The notes under the pieces: model-generated | The model's database searches: none | The model's input: only the letters and a program-made list of their open reading frames with translations | What the model was told of the DNA's origin: nothing | Assembly: GCA_023627715.1 (NCBI GenBank) | Contig: JAMAHW010000037.1 | Location: 282,796 to 346,795, forward strand | Source: Periconia sp. R9002 | Lineage: Eukaryota > Ascomycota > Dothideomycetes > Pleosporales > Periconiaceae | Length of the DNA: 64,000 nucleotides | Reading direction: 5' to 3' | Part shown: positions 45,570 through 55,552 of the stretch, piece after piece | Numbering within the stretch: the stretch's first letter is position 1 | How the letters are laid out: each line of letters begins with the position of its first letter | Translations under genes and position numbers: made by a program

Positions 45570-47157
45570 ATGATCTCTGCTACGGTTCTTCTTGCGATTG
45601 GTGTGATCTGCGGTTTGTATCTCTACAGCCATAGCCGGAGGAGGGCGAAACTGCCGCCAGGACCTCCTCGTCTCCCCATCATTGGGAACCTTCATCAAGC
45701 TCCCGCTGACGCAGGCTGGGTTACTTTCCAGAACTGGGTCGAAAAGTATGGTCCCCTCGTTTCGGTCGATTTTGGCGGGACCAACGTGATCATCGTTGGA
45801 GACTACGACACGGCAAGGGATCTACTCGATAAAAAGGCCAACATCTACAGCGGCCGACCACGTATGGTCAGTAAAGAAACGGGGTAATAAACCACGAAAA
45901 TGAAGCTAATCGGTGCAGGTCATGGCTCAAGAATTGGTATGCAAGAACAAACATATTATGTTCAAGTCTTTCGAAGAGGATTTTCTGCTCCATCAGCGAC
46001 TTGAGGCCCCCGTGCTCAGCCCACGAGCATCAGCATGCTATACCCCGGTCCAGGATATGGAGAGCAAGCAATTGCTCATGAACATGCTATCTTCCAACGA
46101 CTTTCCAAAACAGTTTGAGCGTTTCACAGCAAGCGTAGTCTACACAACCACTTTCGGACTTCGCATCGTCACTGGCGAGGAATGGCAGCTTCAAACCAGT
46201 CATCAATGTCTCAAGAACATGGTCTTGGCTGGTCAGGTTGGAGCCTGGATTGTCGACGCGCTTCCCTTTCTCAATCATTTACCAAAACCTTTGGCGCCTT
46301 GGAAAAAGACTGCAGAGGAATGGTACGAGTTATGGGCAGATTTGCATATAACTAATTTGAGAGACGCACTCAACCGTCCAGGGTGGAACTGGGCAAAAGA
46401 CTTCAAAAACGCGAAGGAGGCAAAAGAGATGACCGAAATGGAGCTTGCTTGGGACTTGGGTATTCTATGCGACGCCGGCGTGGAAACGACCAACATCCAG
46501 TTGCAGATCTTTGTTCTTGCTTGTTTGGCATACCCCGAGTTTATTGCAAAGGCTCAGGAGGAACTCGACAAGATCGTTGGTTCAGACCGGCTGCCGGAGT
46601 TTGAAGATCTGGAAAAAATGCCGTACATCCAAGCCGTCGTTGAAGAGAACTTCCGCTGGCGTCACATTGTCCCCGCCGGTATTCCTCATGCTACTACGCA
46701 GGACGACTACTATAAGGGCTATCTTATTCCAAAGGGTTCAACCATCGTTCCCTTATTCATCGCAATGCGTCAGGACAAGCGGCTTTTCGATTCCCCGGTG
46801 GATTTCCTACCTGAGCGCTGGCTCGGCAAACCGCAAGCGAACAATTTTGGATACGGTAGGCGTGTCTGCCCTGGCCGCTTCATCGCACGCAATTCCTTGT
46901 CCATAGTCATCGCTCGATTTTTATGGGCCTTCAACATCCGCTCAAAGGACGGAACCAGACCCCTTGTGGATGAGAGCAGCTTTACCACAGGCTTTGTCTC
47001 CGGGCCTAAACCGTTCGAGGCCGTCTTTGAGCCCAGATCTGACAAGCACCGGAGAGTGATTGAAGATTCATACAAAGCTGCGGACAAGGACACTGCGCGC
47101 CTGATGAACCGGGTGCGCGAGATACAGGAAAGCGTAGGGTTGAGCCCCCGCGCCTAG
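45570..47157 (+). CDS. cytochrome P450 monooxygenase
   Basis: Predicted 511-aa membrane-anchored haem monooxygenase in two exons (45570-45866 and 45919-47157). An N-terminal anchor helix (ATVLLAIGVICGLYLY) is followed by the proline hinge LPPGPPRLPIIGN. The I-helix motif AGVETT is at 285-290, ExxR is E342-R345 (ENFR), and the haem-binding loop FGYGRRVCPG places the thiolate at C416. The meander PERWLGKPQ is shorter than usual, bringing PERW close to the haem loop, as in the WLGKP-type subgroup. The sequence resembles the CYP2-like fungal group used in secondary metabolism, but no synthase is nearby, so its substrate is unknown. A C-terminal extension of about 95 residues follows the Cys. No lesions were seen. 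Confidence 0.92.
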
Positions 47158-47727
47158 AGAAATATCCTAAAACAATCTTTTCCCTGAATACTATACATTT
47201 CCCGATAGATCGGTTCTAGTTGAGGATATTCGCAGACAGTGATACCGATGCCCACAATGCCATTGATGTTCACAAATATACAAACAATCAAAAATGTCGG
47301 CAACTTAAAACTATCCTGTAAAGGTGAGGCTGATGTGAATCTCTCCATAAATAACGAAGATGCATCTATCTAAAAAGAACGCCGCCAATTGATCAATCTG
47401 CTTGATGATTATATGCCTAAGGCACCCGCCAAATCCGGTAGATGGCATGTTTGACATCCTGGTAATTGGTAGCCACAGTTGGAGGGGTTGGCTTTCCCCG
47501 CTTAAAGGCGTCGTTCTGGTCTTCTTGCGGGTTTTCTCGTATTCACCAAATTTAGGGCTTTGTCTCTAAATGATTGGTTGTTATGAAGACTTGATCTACC
47601 TTTGCCTCATTGTCTGAGGCATCTGTATGACAGTGCGCAGGCACAGCCCCATCGACCCAACATATATACAACTTGGAAAAGCTAGCACGTTGATTCTTCA
47701 TGTTTTTACAATTTCCTTCTACGCAAC
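47158..47727. other. intergenic region
   Basis: 570 bases. A TATATA element at about 47660-47668 lies roughly 60 bases before the HET-gene ATG and is a candidate TATA box. Confidence 0.5.
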
Positions 47728-50487
47728 ATGGCTACCACCTACACAGAGCTCCTAAGGTGGTACGTTCTGGTGCCAGCATACGTGTTAATGATAGCGGGGA
47801 TTCCCCTTCTTCGGTCTTTGCCGCTTGATAGCACGGATAAATTCATATGCGATACCATTTGTCAGTTTGAATTAACATTTTCTGTTGTCGGTTACTTGAT
47901 TTTCATACTTTGGTTATCTTTCGGTGCACTACCATGGATCTTCTGGTTGCTTCCTCTATATGCGGTTAGATCACGTCGTGGCTTACATACCACCCGGGAC
48001 GCCTCCGCAGAAGTTTATTCCACAGGCCAGTGCGCTGCATGTGAACAAATCCTCCTGAACTCTGGGCTAACAAACGGGAAAAAGCGACACTTGACACGCA
48101 GAATCGAATGGCACAGCTTTGGCCATCAATATCTGGAAAGCCTTGGGGCAGGTCAAGTAACCTGCCGGATCTGCACAATACTCCTTGAACGATTCGAGCC
48201 CCCTAAGAACTATGATAGATCCTATGGGACCTTTGACAGACAGTCCAGTCAGGTTGAAGATAATCTGTATCTTCGAATATGGCAGCCACTCTTTGAAGAA
48301 GGTGCAACGTATATGCAATTGTATTGGCACGGTAACATCGTTTCAGCGGCTTTCAAGATACACGAAGGTACGTGGTCATATCGAATAATTTGGAAGTGCA
48401 ACGTTTTGATCAACTCTGTATCATGCAGGTGTTTTGAGCACTGACAATTCGTGGATAATCGAAATAAAAGCACAAAAGACAACAAAGCAATGGAGAATGC
48501 AAAATGTTGGATAGATGAATGCTCTGAAAATCATAAGGCATGTGCTAAGACTTCAGAATTTCTTCCATCGCGATTGATAGAAATCTCTTTGGATGGAAAG
48601 ACAGCCAAGATAATCACAACCTCGTCCTTAAGCTCCGAATCGTATATAGCATTGAGCCATTGTTGGGGGGGAGACATATCTGTAACGCTCAATTTGAAGA
48701 GTTATGCGATGCTCTGTGCTGGCTTTGATGTCAGTATATTGCCGAAGAATTTTCTCGAAGCTACAGAAATTACCCTACGGCTTGGGTACCAGTATTTATG
48801 GGTGTGAGTCGACTTCTTCTACTTTATTTGGACCCAAAAGACTAATCACGATGATATGACTAGAGATTCTCTATGTATATTGCAGGGTCCGGGCTCGGAG
48901 GAATATTGGAAGAGAGAGTCCGCCTCTATGGCCAGTGTCTACGAAAATGCAGTCTGTACGCTTTCGGTTACAGCTTCGAAGAATTCCGAGGGAGGTTGCT
49001 TTCGAACTCGAGATGAGTTTCTCCACAAAGAGTGCGTTCTCTTACGCTCTTCATCTGAGAACAAGACTCTATACATTGTACCGGAGAAATGCAAGCGACA
49101 TAAAACGTTACCAGCTATGTTCCGTGAGAAAGTGGAAACCTCTCCCCTCAACCGGCGGGCATGGGCTTTCCAGGAGAGACTACTTTCCAAAAGAATCTTG
49201 CATTTTGGTGACGATGGATTTCTTCTCTTCGAATGCAACATACTACGTGCCTCTGAAGATAGGCTCTCTGGTGAACGCTACAAAATCGAACCATATTTCC
49301 ATCGTGATGGCCGGGCCTACTCCCGGAGCGACCTATTCAATCGGCAATCTCCAAGACAGAGATATGAAGATTCCATTTTACAGATCATTCAACACGTTCA
49401 ATTCATGTCGGCTGCTACCTATAGACATAGGCTAAACGACGAAGTTGGACCTCGATTGCCGCCGGGCGAAACATCGCAGGACGGAACCACGCTCGAAGAT
49501 TTGGATCCTTTGCTTACTTGGATCATATATCATGGACATCAAGGTGCGTCAGCATCTTCAGAAGAGCTATCAAGTCTGTATGATGCTAGTAGCATGTTGC
49601 GCCCGGGCCTTCGGTTCCAATTGCAGGATCAATGGCGCGCTCTTGCTCGCGAACACGACTGTTTGGGAGCAGCAGAAGAAAGAAGAAACCACCTCCTTGC
49701 GAGTGCCGCACGTACCGGAATAAGAGGGGCGTTGGACATGCTCCACTCATTAAAAATCAGGGACAGTAGCACAAATTTGGACGAAAGGCTCGAAATCCAT
49801 AGACGCTGGTTTGAGTTGGTCACGGAATACTCGTCTCGCGGTTTAACAAACAGAACCGACAAACTTATCGCAATGTCCGGTCTCGCGAAAAGAATCGCAG
49901 AGAAATCGCACATGACGTATTATGCCGGCCTGTGGAAGACCAGCATGGAATTTGATTTGTTATGGATGTCGAGAACTAGCGGGACTGTAGAGAGACCAGA
50001 TGACTTCGTGGCACCCTCTTGGTCTTGAGCTAGCGCAATTGGAGAGGTGAGATCTGCGGTTACCTTCGCCGGTATAGCCACTGGTTCGTTGCATGGACTG
50101 AGCAGCGTCGAACCTATTGAAATCCACGTCCAAGTTTTGGACGTAACGGTCTTCAGTGCTGGGGAGGAGACAACAGATCCCACCAAGGTCATCGATAGAG
50201 GATTCATAAAGTTGATTGGGCCGATGAAGTCTGTATCACTCTCGGAGTACAGATCTTCGTCGACGCTGGACTTCAAGATAGATGATGGCCATGAAGCAGA
50301 CTATGTGTGTATGGTTGTCTGTTCGCAGAGTGGGAAGTGGAGAGGGAAATGGCTGGGTTTGTTATTGATGCACGTACCAGGAGATCCCGTTGATATGTAC
50401 AAACGCTGTGGAGTCGTGTGCGATGGGGGATTTCGTCCTCGACCTCATCGCAAAGGATGGAAGACGGGCGAAGTCACTGTTTACTGA
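47728..50487 (+). pseudogene. HET-domain (heterokaryon incompatibility-like) gene with in-frame stop
   Basis: HET proteins trigger incompatibility or cell death when fungal individuals fuse. Exon 1 (47728-48367) starts with two or three hydrophobic helices (residues about 12-75), then a Cys pair motif QCAACEQI and VTCRICTILL. Exon 2 covers NAKCWIDECSENH and YIALSHCWGG to 48803. Exon 3 begins at 48864 and restores YLWVDSLCILQ, then RAWAFQERLLSKRILHF. The typical C-terminal PSWSWAS motif reads PSWS-TGA-AS: a stop at 50026-50028 replaces the Trp codon, and the same frame then stays open to 50487 (HVQVLDVTVFSAGEE…). The exon 1-2 join is also awkward. The natural acceptor at 48428 leads into the wrong frame, and only a later acceptor near 48478 or 48486 keeps frame. 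It is likely a recently inactivated allele, or a truncated but expressed protein. Confidence 0.75.
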
Positions 50488-50678
50488 ATATATGGTATGC
50501 TTGTAGCAATTCTAGTGCCTACTGTTGCCACGCGAGGAAGGTGTTTCGAACTCATGCTCAATTGGTTGATGTTCGTTCTACTGAGACTCATGGGAACATT
50601 GAAATATTCATACATTAAAGTTTTTATTGATACAACTAATCCTCCACATTCCATCCCTATCTCGAGCAAACAGTGACC

Positions 50679-52309
50679 CTACTTACCACTGTCCACACTA
50701 AACTGTCTCGTGACCATGATGTTCTTATTTGAATCGAAGTTGAGCTCCTGTAACTCGTGGTCCTGATTTAAGCCGCGCGTACTATCAGTCTCGTTCAGTC
50801 GCACAAACGGGCGCTCATCATCTCCCGTCTTCACATCTTTGTGCAACCCAGACGGGCCACGTGAAGCGCGCGAGGCATCCGTAAAGCCTCCCATGACGAT
50901 ACTGCTTTTCTTCGACCTGGATGCGTATTTGCTGCCGATGGGGCCGGACGATGGCTTGCTGCCCCCAGAAGAGGAACGGAGGGTGCCTTTGAGTGCGAGG
51001 GAAAGGAGAGGTTTCATCGCCGGGAGGCAAGCTGAGCGCGAGTTCAGTAAGACTGGAAAGAATTGCAAATAATTTTTGGGCACTTACAGCATATGATGGC
51101 TGTGTTGCCTTCGATGTTGGTCCATATGATGGCGTCGTTGAAGTTCCATGTGATGTCTGGTGAAGTGAGGTCTACGCCGAGGATGAACTTCAACCTGACA
51201 ATAGAGACAATGGTGACACTAAAGGAAGGCAGTGTTAGGGACATGATCTATTGGAACCGAATGGCGCAGACTCTAACACTTACAAAGCACCGAGGACAAA
51301 AATGCCACCCACGGCGATTTTTTGGGGGCGATGAAGTTGGAGTTGCCACACGTATGGCAGCGGGAGCAAAACGATGAGTCCATCAGTAATGATATTGGGG
51401 ACCGAGTTTCCGTAGAAGAACGGTCTAAGAACTACTCCGCACTTGAAGTCTTTGGGGTCCATTGGGTTTATGGGATCGTATCGCTGCCAGAAGGCGTGCG
51501 GTGGTAGACATTGGAACGTTGTGACGAGAATCTTTGAAACGGTACGTGTTAGCAGAGAGGTAAGAAGATTTGGAAACCGAAAAACTTACCACTGCGAGGG
51601 CCCAGCATGAGACGATACCGGCGAGAACAAAGATGGGAATGCGAATGCTTTTCTTTGCGCTAAAGATGCGCCAGTAGAACAGCAGTGTCGCAAACTTCAC
51701 GCACTAATAACAGCGCAGGCACAGAGTTAGTCGAAGACAACGAACAGAACAGAAAACTGGTGATGCCACACAGAAGATACGTACCGCGATAGTGAAAGTA
51801 TATGCAATCTCACTCACGAAGAGTCCACTGGCCCAAGCCTTGACGGCCTGGGGAGGACCTACCCAAACATGCTTTCCAGTACCATTGGGCACCACTATGA
51901 CGCAGTATTATTAGTTTCTGAGCGGTGACGGGTGATATTGCTGCTGAATTCAACTTACTATAGGAAATGGAGATGAAGCAGTGAACGCCAGATGCAACCT
52001 GATGTCGTAAAGGTTAATACGATCAGGTCCTGTCCTATCCTATCCACAGCCCGAATCAGAGATTCTTACCCACGCTAAGACCGCAAGCCAGTCCTCAAAC
52101 CACTGCAAATGATTAGCACTGATCTTTCATTTCTGTTCCAAAAAAGTGGATAGCAAACTCACCACTGGGTTTCCCTTTAGGTGACGCGCAGTCAATCTCA
52201 GCGAGATGGCCACTGTCGCCAGTGTGAACATGCTAATGAGCGTCCCATTGATCTGAGGCACCCTTGACTCAGTGAGGTCCAGGCCCGGAGGCGGCGGCGG
52301 GAGAGCCAT
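50679..52309 (-). CDS. fungal rhodopsin-like membrane protein (copy 2)
   Basis: Predicted 391-aa seven-helix protein from eight exons: 52309-52163, 52102-52070 (33 nt), 51998-51959 (40 nt), 51894-51785, 51703-51590, 51531-51284, 51218-51088 and 51031-50679. Phases match at all seven introns. Family marks are RLTARHLKGNPV, WFEDWLAVLAW, GKHVWVGPPQAVKAW, CVKFATLLFYWRIF, a QCLPPHAFWQRYDP loop, NIITDGLIVLLPLPYVWQL and NIEGNTAIICSCLPAMKPLL. The C-terminal tail is Ser/Lys/Asp-rich. Sequence identity with copy 1 appears low, so this is an older family relationship rather than a recent duplication. It is convergent with the HET gene, with 190 bases between them. Confidence 0.85.
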
Positions 52310-53977
52310 TGCAGTGTCGGTTGGCTGGTAGAAAGAAAATGACGAAAAACCTCCCAACAACTTGCAAGTACATGTCCGCGGGGACCAAGTGCATATATAC
52401 ACAGAGAAGGATTCATTAAGTGTGACAAGAAGGGCGACCACGAGCTGCTTAACGAGTCTCCTACGTAGCTCTTACTGTTCCCCAGTGAAAGGGCCCACAT
52501 TTTGTTCTGAAGATCCATGATCGCTGTGGGTTACCGTCGGGGACTGTCCGTAGTCACAGTTTGGAAGGTCGCATCACTGCATGCCGAGGATCTACCCAGT
52601 GGCCTCTGCTGCCAACCTAGACCCTCTGAGAGGTCGTGTTTGGGATTATGTGTCAGTCATGTGGGCATCGCTTTTGCCATTTGGCGACATGTTTTCATCG
52701 CGCATGGCCTTCCCTGTCTATCCTGTTTCACAGCCCTATCCCAAATTCAGGCAATCGGTGCGGCGATTTAAACCTCCGAGATAGTATTGGTAATGTTTTT
52801 AATCTCTTGATGGTGCAATTTTGTTACACCATTGAACGTGCCGTCCCGGTCTCGTTCGTTGACAATGGAGCTCAGTGCTAGTGTACATATGTACGTAACC
52901 CACCGTGTAAACAGCCACAGCCCCCAATGTTTTCCTCTAAAATAGCGTTCTACGGAAGACATTACTCATGCTGCTTCCGCGCAGGACTGAGAAGAGTAAG
53001 TGCAGAGTCCAAAAGTGGATCGTAAGAATATCAAGGCTGACAAACTCGGTAGTCGCAGTACGCAGGAACGGGAGACCAATCAAATACCATAATATAGGAA
53101 AACGAATCGCATATGATAGCACGCTCGGTTATATTTTCCGAATTCTGCACAGAGTGAAAAGGCAACGCAGACTGTCGACCTTGTTAACAAAGGAGAAAAT
53201 TTTTAATAATCTTGGCACTGGGACGTGGTCCGATGTCTTGTTTGCGATGCGCATAAAACCTCGAGACCATGCAGCTAATAATTCACTAGTACCTGCATCG
53301 CCGTAATGAGCTTGGGGTACGGGCCGAACAAGAAACTGGCGCTCGACTATCCCATCATCCCGGCGGCTCCCATGGAACGGACCCATTTCTGAATTCGAGT
53401 TAGATGTGGAGATTATCACGCAGGAGTAATGCTCCGGTATGAGCAAGGCGTGAAGAAGGTCCCCTAGTGTTAAGGCGCATGCTATGCTCCGATTGCGCCG
53501 ACGTTAACTGCTTATAGCACTCGCGCAACTACATCTCTAATTACGCAGAGCACGCTGCTTCTCGCAAGAAAGAACATGGCAAGGGAATCCCGTCAACCCC
53601 TTTATCAAGAGATATGTGATCGATTCACTTCCAATCATTTCCCACACGTTCCTACCAACCCGCCCAAACCAACATGTCCAGTCTCCCACTAGATAACGTA
53701 TGCGAACGACCCAACCAACGTCCCGTAGCCGCAAACTCCACCGATTCATTACCTATCCCACTTATATACAAGTCCAGCAACCACCGTTCCGCGGGACGGC
53801 GTTGTGCTCCCGAGACTATGCCCCCCCACTAACGACTCAGACACGACACTACACCTGTCACACAATATCCTACATATAGACCCTTCTCGAAACGCACATG
53901 TGCAAGTAGCGCATTCGTTAAGGTTTCCAACTCCCATCGCCAAGAGGCAACCTACTCACCCAATCCGTTCTACAAAA
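52310..53977. other. gene-poor region
   Basis: 1.67 kb upstream of both neighbours. Open frames of up to 112 codons on both strands (for example 52968-53306) were examined and show no recognisable motif. Confidence 0.5.
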
Positions 53978-54876
53978 ATGCGGCTCTCCTCGTCGTCCCT
54001 CTGGGCAATAATCCCCATAACCCTCTTCACAACAACCGCAATGTCGACTCCTACCCCTAACAACAACTCATCCCCAACCTTCCTCTTCACCCCGGGAGCA
54101 TGGCACAGCCCCCCCGTCTTCGACCTCGTCCGCGCTGACCTCTCGCGCCGCGGGTTCCCCTCCGCAGCAGTCAAGCTCGTCTCGGTCGGCCCCACGGATC
54201 CAAAAACGCAAGGCGTGGCCGACGACGCGGCGGCCGTCCGCAGCGAGCTCGAGAAGCTCGTCTCCGACGGGAAGGAAGTCATCGTGGTGTGCCATTCATA
54301 CGGCGGCGTGCCGACGGCGATAGGGGTCGAGGGGTACAACCTCGCAGACCGTGTCGCGAGGGGTGAAAAGGGGGGCGTCAAGATGCTGATTTACCTTACT
54401 TCGTTTGCGATTCCCGTCGGTGCGAGTTTGAGTAGTGGGTTAGGGGGCGTAGTGCCGGATTGGTGGAATATCACGGGTATGTATAACTTGCATTCACTAT
54501 CTACCCCCTTTACCGTACTGTTACTGACTAACTGACCTTTCGAAAAGGCGACGTCGTCACCCCCCTAAACCCCACCCAAATCTTCTACGCCGACGTCCCC
54601 CCTCCCCTCGCCAACCGCGCCATCGCCGAACTCCTCCCCATGAGTCTGCGCTCCACGACCGACACTTCCACTTTCGCCCCCTGGACGCAGAACTTCACCA
54701 TGGGGTACATCTTCGCCGAAGATGACCAGGCGATTCCGCTGGAGGTTCAGCAGGGTATGGCGGCGCAGTTTCCAGAGGGAACCTGGACGGCGAGTTTGAA
54801 GAGCAGCCATTCGCCGTTTTTGAGCATGCCGGAGAGGTTGGGGGAAGTGCTTGTTGAGGCGGCTGGGTCGGTGTAA
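53978..54876 (+). CDS. secreted alpha/beta hydrolase
   Basis: Predicted 275-aa protein in two exons (53978-54476 and 54548-54876), intron phase 1. A signal peptide-like start (hydrophobic WAIIPITLF, then TTTAMS) precedes FLFTPGAWHSPPVFD, the first strand and oxyanion segment. The nucleophile elbow is VVCHSYGGVP, with Ser in the G/C-H-S-Y-G motif. A late strand with Asp follows (MGYIFAEDDQAIP), and the catalytic His is in LKSSHSPFLSMP. The overall layout matches the small AB-hydrolase group of salicylate-esterase-like and related fungal proteins. The substrate is unknown. The longer frame starting at 53804 lacks support; the ATG at 53978 is followed directly by the signal sequence. Confidence 0.87.
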
Positions 54877-55194
54877 GTGGTTGGGGGGTTGGGATGTGTT
54901 GTAGAGGAATTTTGATAGATGTAGAATATGATGTTTTTTGATGATATGTATATGTCCAGAGCCAGGAGTTTGATGTTCAATGTTTCTGTGAAGTGATTAC
55001 CACATGCAGTGATGTTGATACCGCGAGCCATCATATGGCTTACATAGGTATGTATCCGACGATATATTTTGTTTTTCAATGTACTAACTTTTAGCAATCA
55101 TTCTATTTCCTTGTTCCAAACATTAAATATATTCACACTTTTGTCACACAGATGCATCTACATATAAACATCGAATACGCTGGCGTTATAAGAC

Positions 55195-55204
55195 GTCACG
55201 TGAC
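55195..55204 (+). promoter_or_regulatory. GTCACGTGAC E-box-type palindrome
   Basis: Ten-base perfect palindrome with a CACGTG core, the binding sequence of bHLH factors such as Cbf1-type proteins. It lies between two convergent 3' ends, so a promoter role is uncertain. Confidence 0.35.
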
Positions 55205-55241
55205 ACGTCCAGGTTTCTAAATCCACATGTGCACATCGCCC

Positions 55242-55257
55242 ATCTCTGATCAGAGAT
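55242..55257. repeat. perfect 16-bp palindrome ATCTCTGATCAGAGAT
   Basis: Self-complementary across its full length, located 300 bases before the MFS stop codon. It could be a 3'-end signal, a dimeric protein site, or chance. Confidence 0.6.
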
Positions 55258-55552
55258 CAGCGATACAATACTAAGCTTCCAACCTACGCCACACAGCGAG
55301 GGAATTCTTGTCCTCTCTAAGCATCTTCATTTGATCATTATATGCCTCGTTTAACCATTTTCCACCCCGTTCGTTCAACAATCCTAAGTACGTATCAATT
55401 GATGTATGAAATGGACCTGAAAAAAAACGCAAACTCCTATCCCCTATACGCCCAACTCCAATAAAAGAGAAAAAAAAAATAATAATAATGTGGGAACTTT
55501 TCTCAAAAATCAAGGAACAAAGAAGAAAAAGAAAAATCACACACTTTCACAT

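Larger units (their letters stand above)
54877..55552. other. intergenic region between convergent genes
   Basis: Contains a GTCACGTGAC element at 55195-55204 and a perfect 16-bp palindrome at 55242-55257; otherwise nothing recognised. Confidence 0.5.

Noticed and set aside
38585..52309. A secondary-metabolite biosynthetic cluster
   Set aside because: Only one tailoring-type enzyme (the P450) is present; no polyketide, peptide or terpene synthase was seen.
52968..53306. 112-codon frame as a possible gene
   Set aside because: Lys/Arg-rich composition without motif or homolog-like pattern; the opposite strand is equally open.
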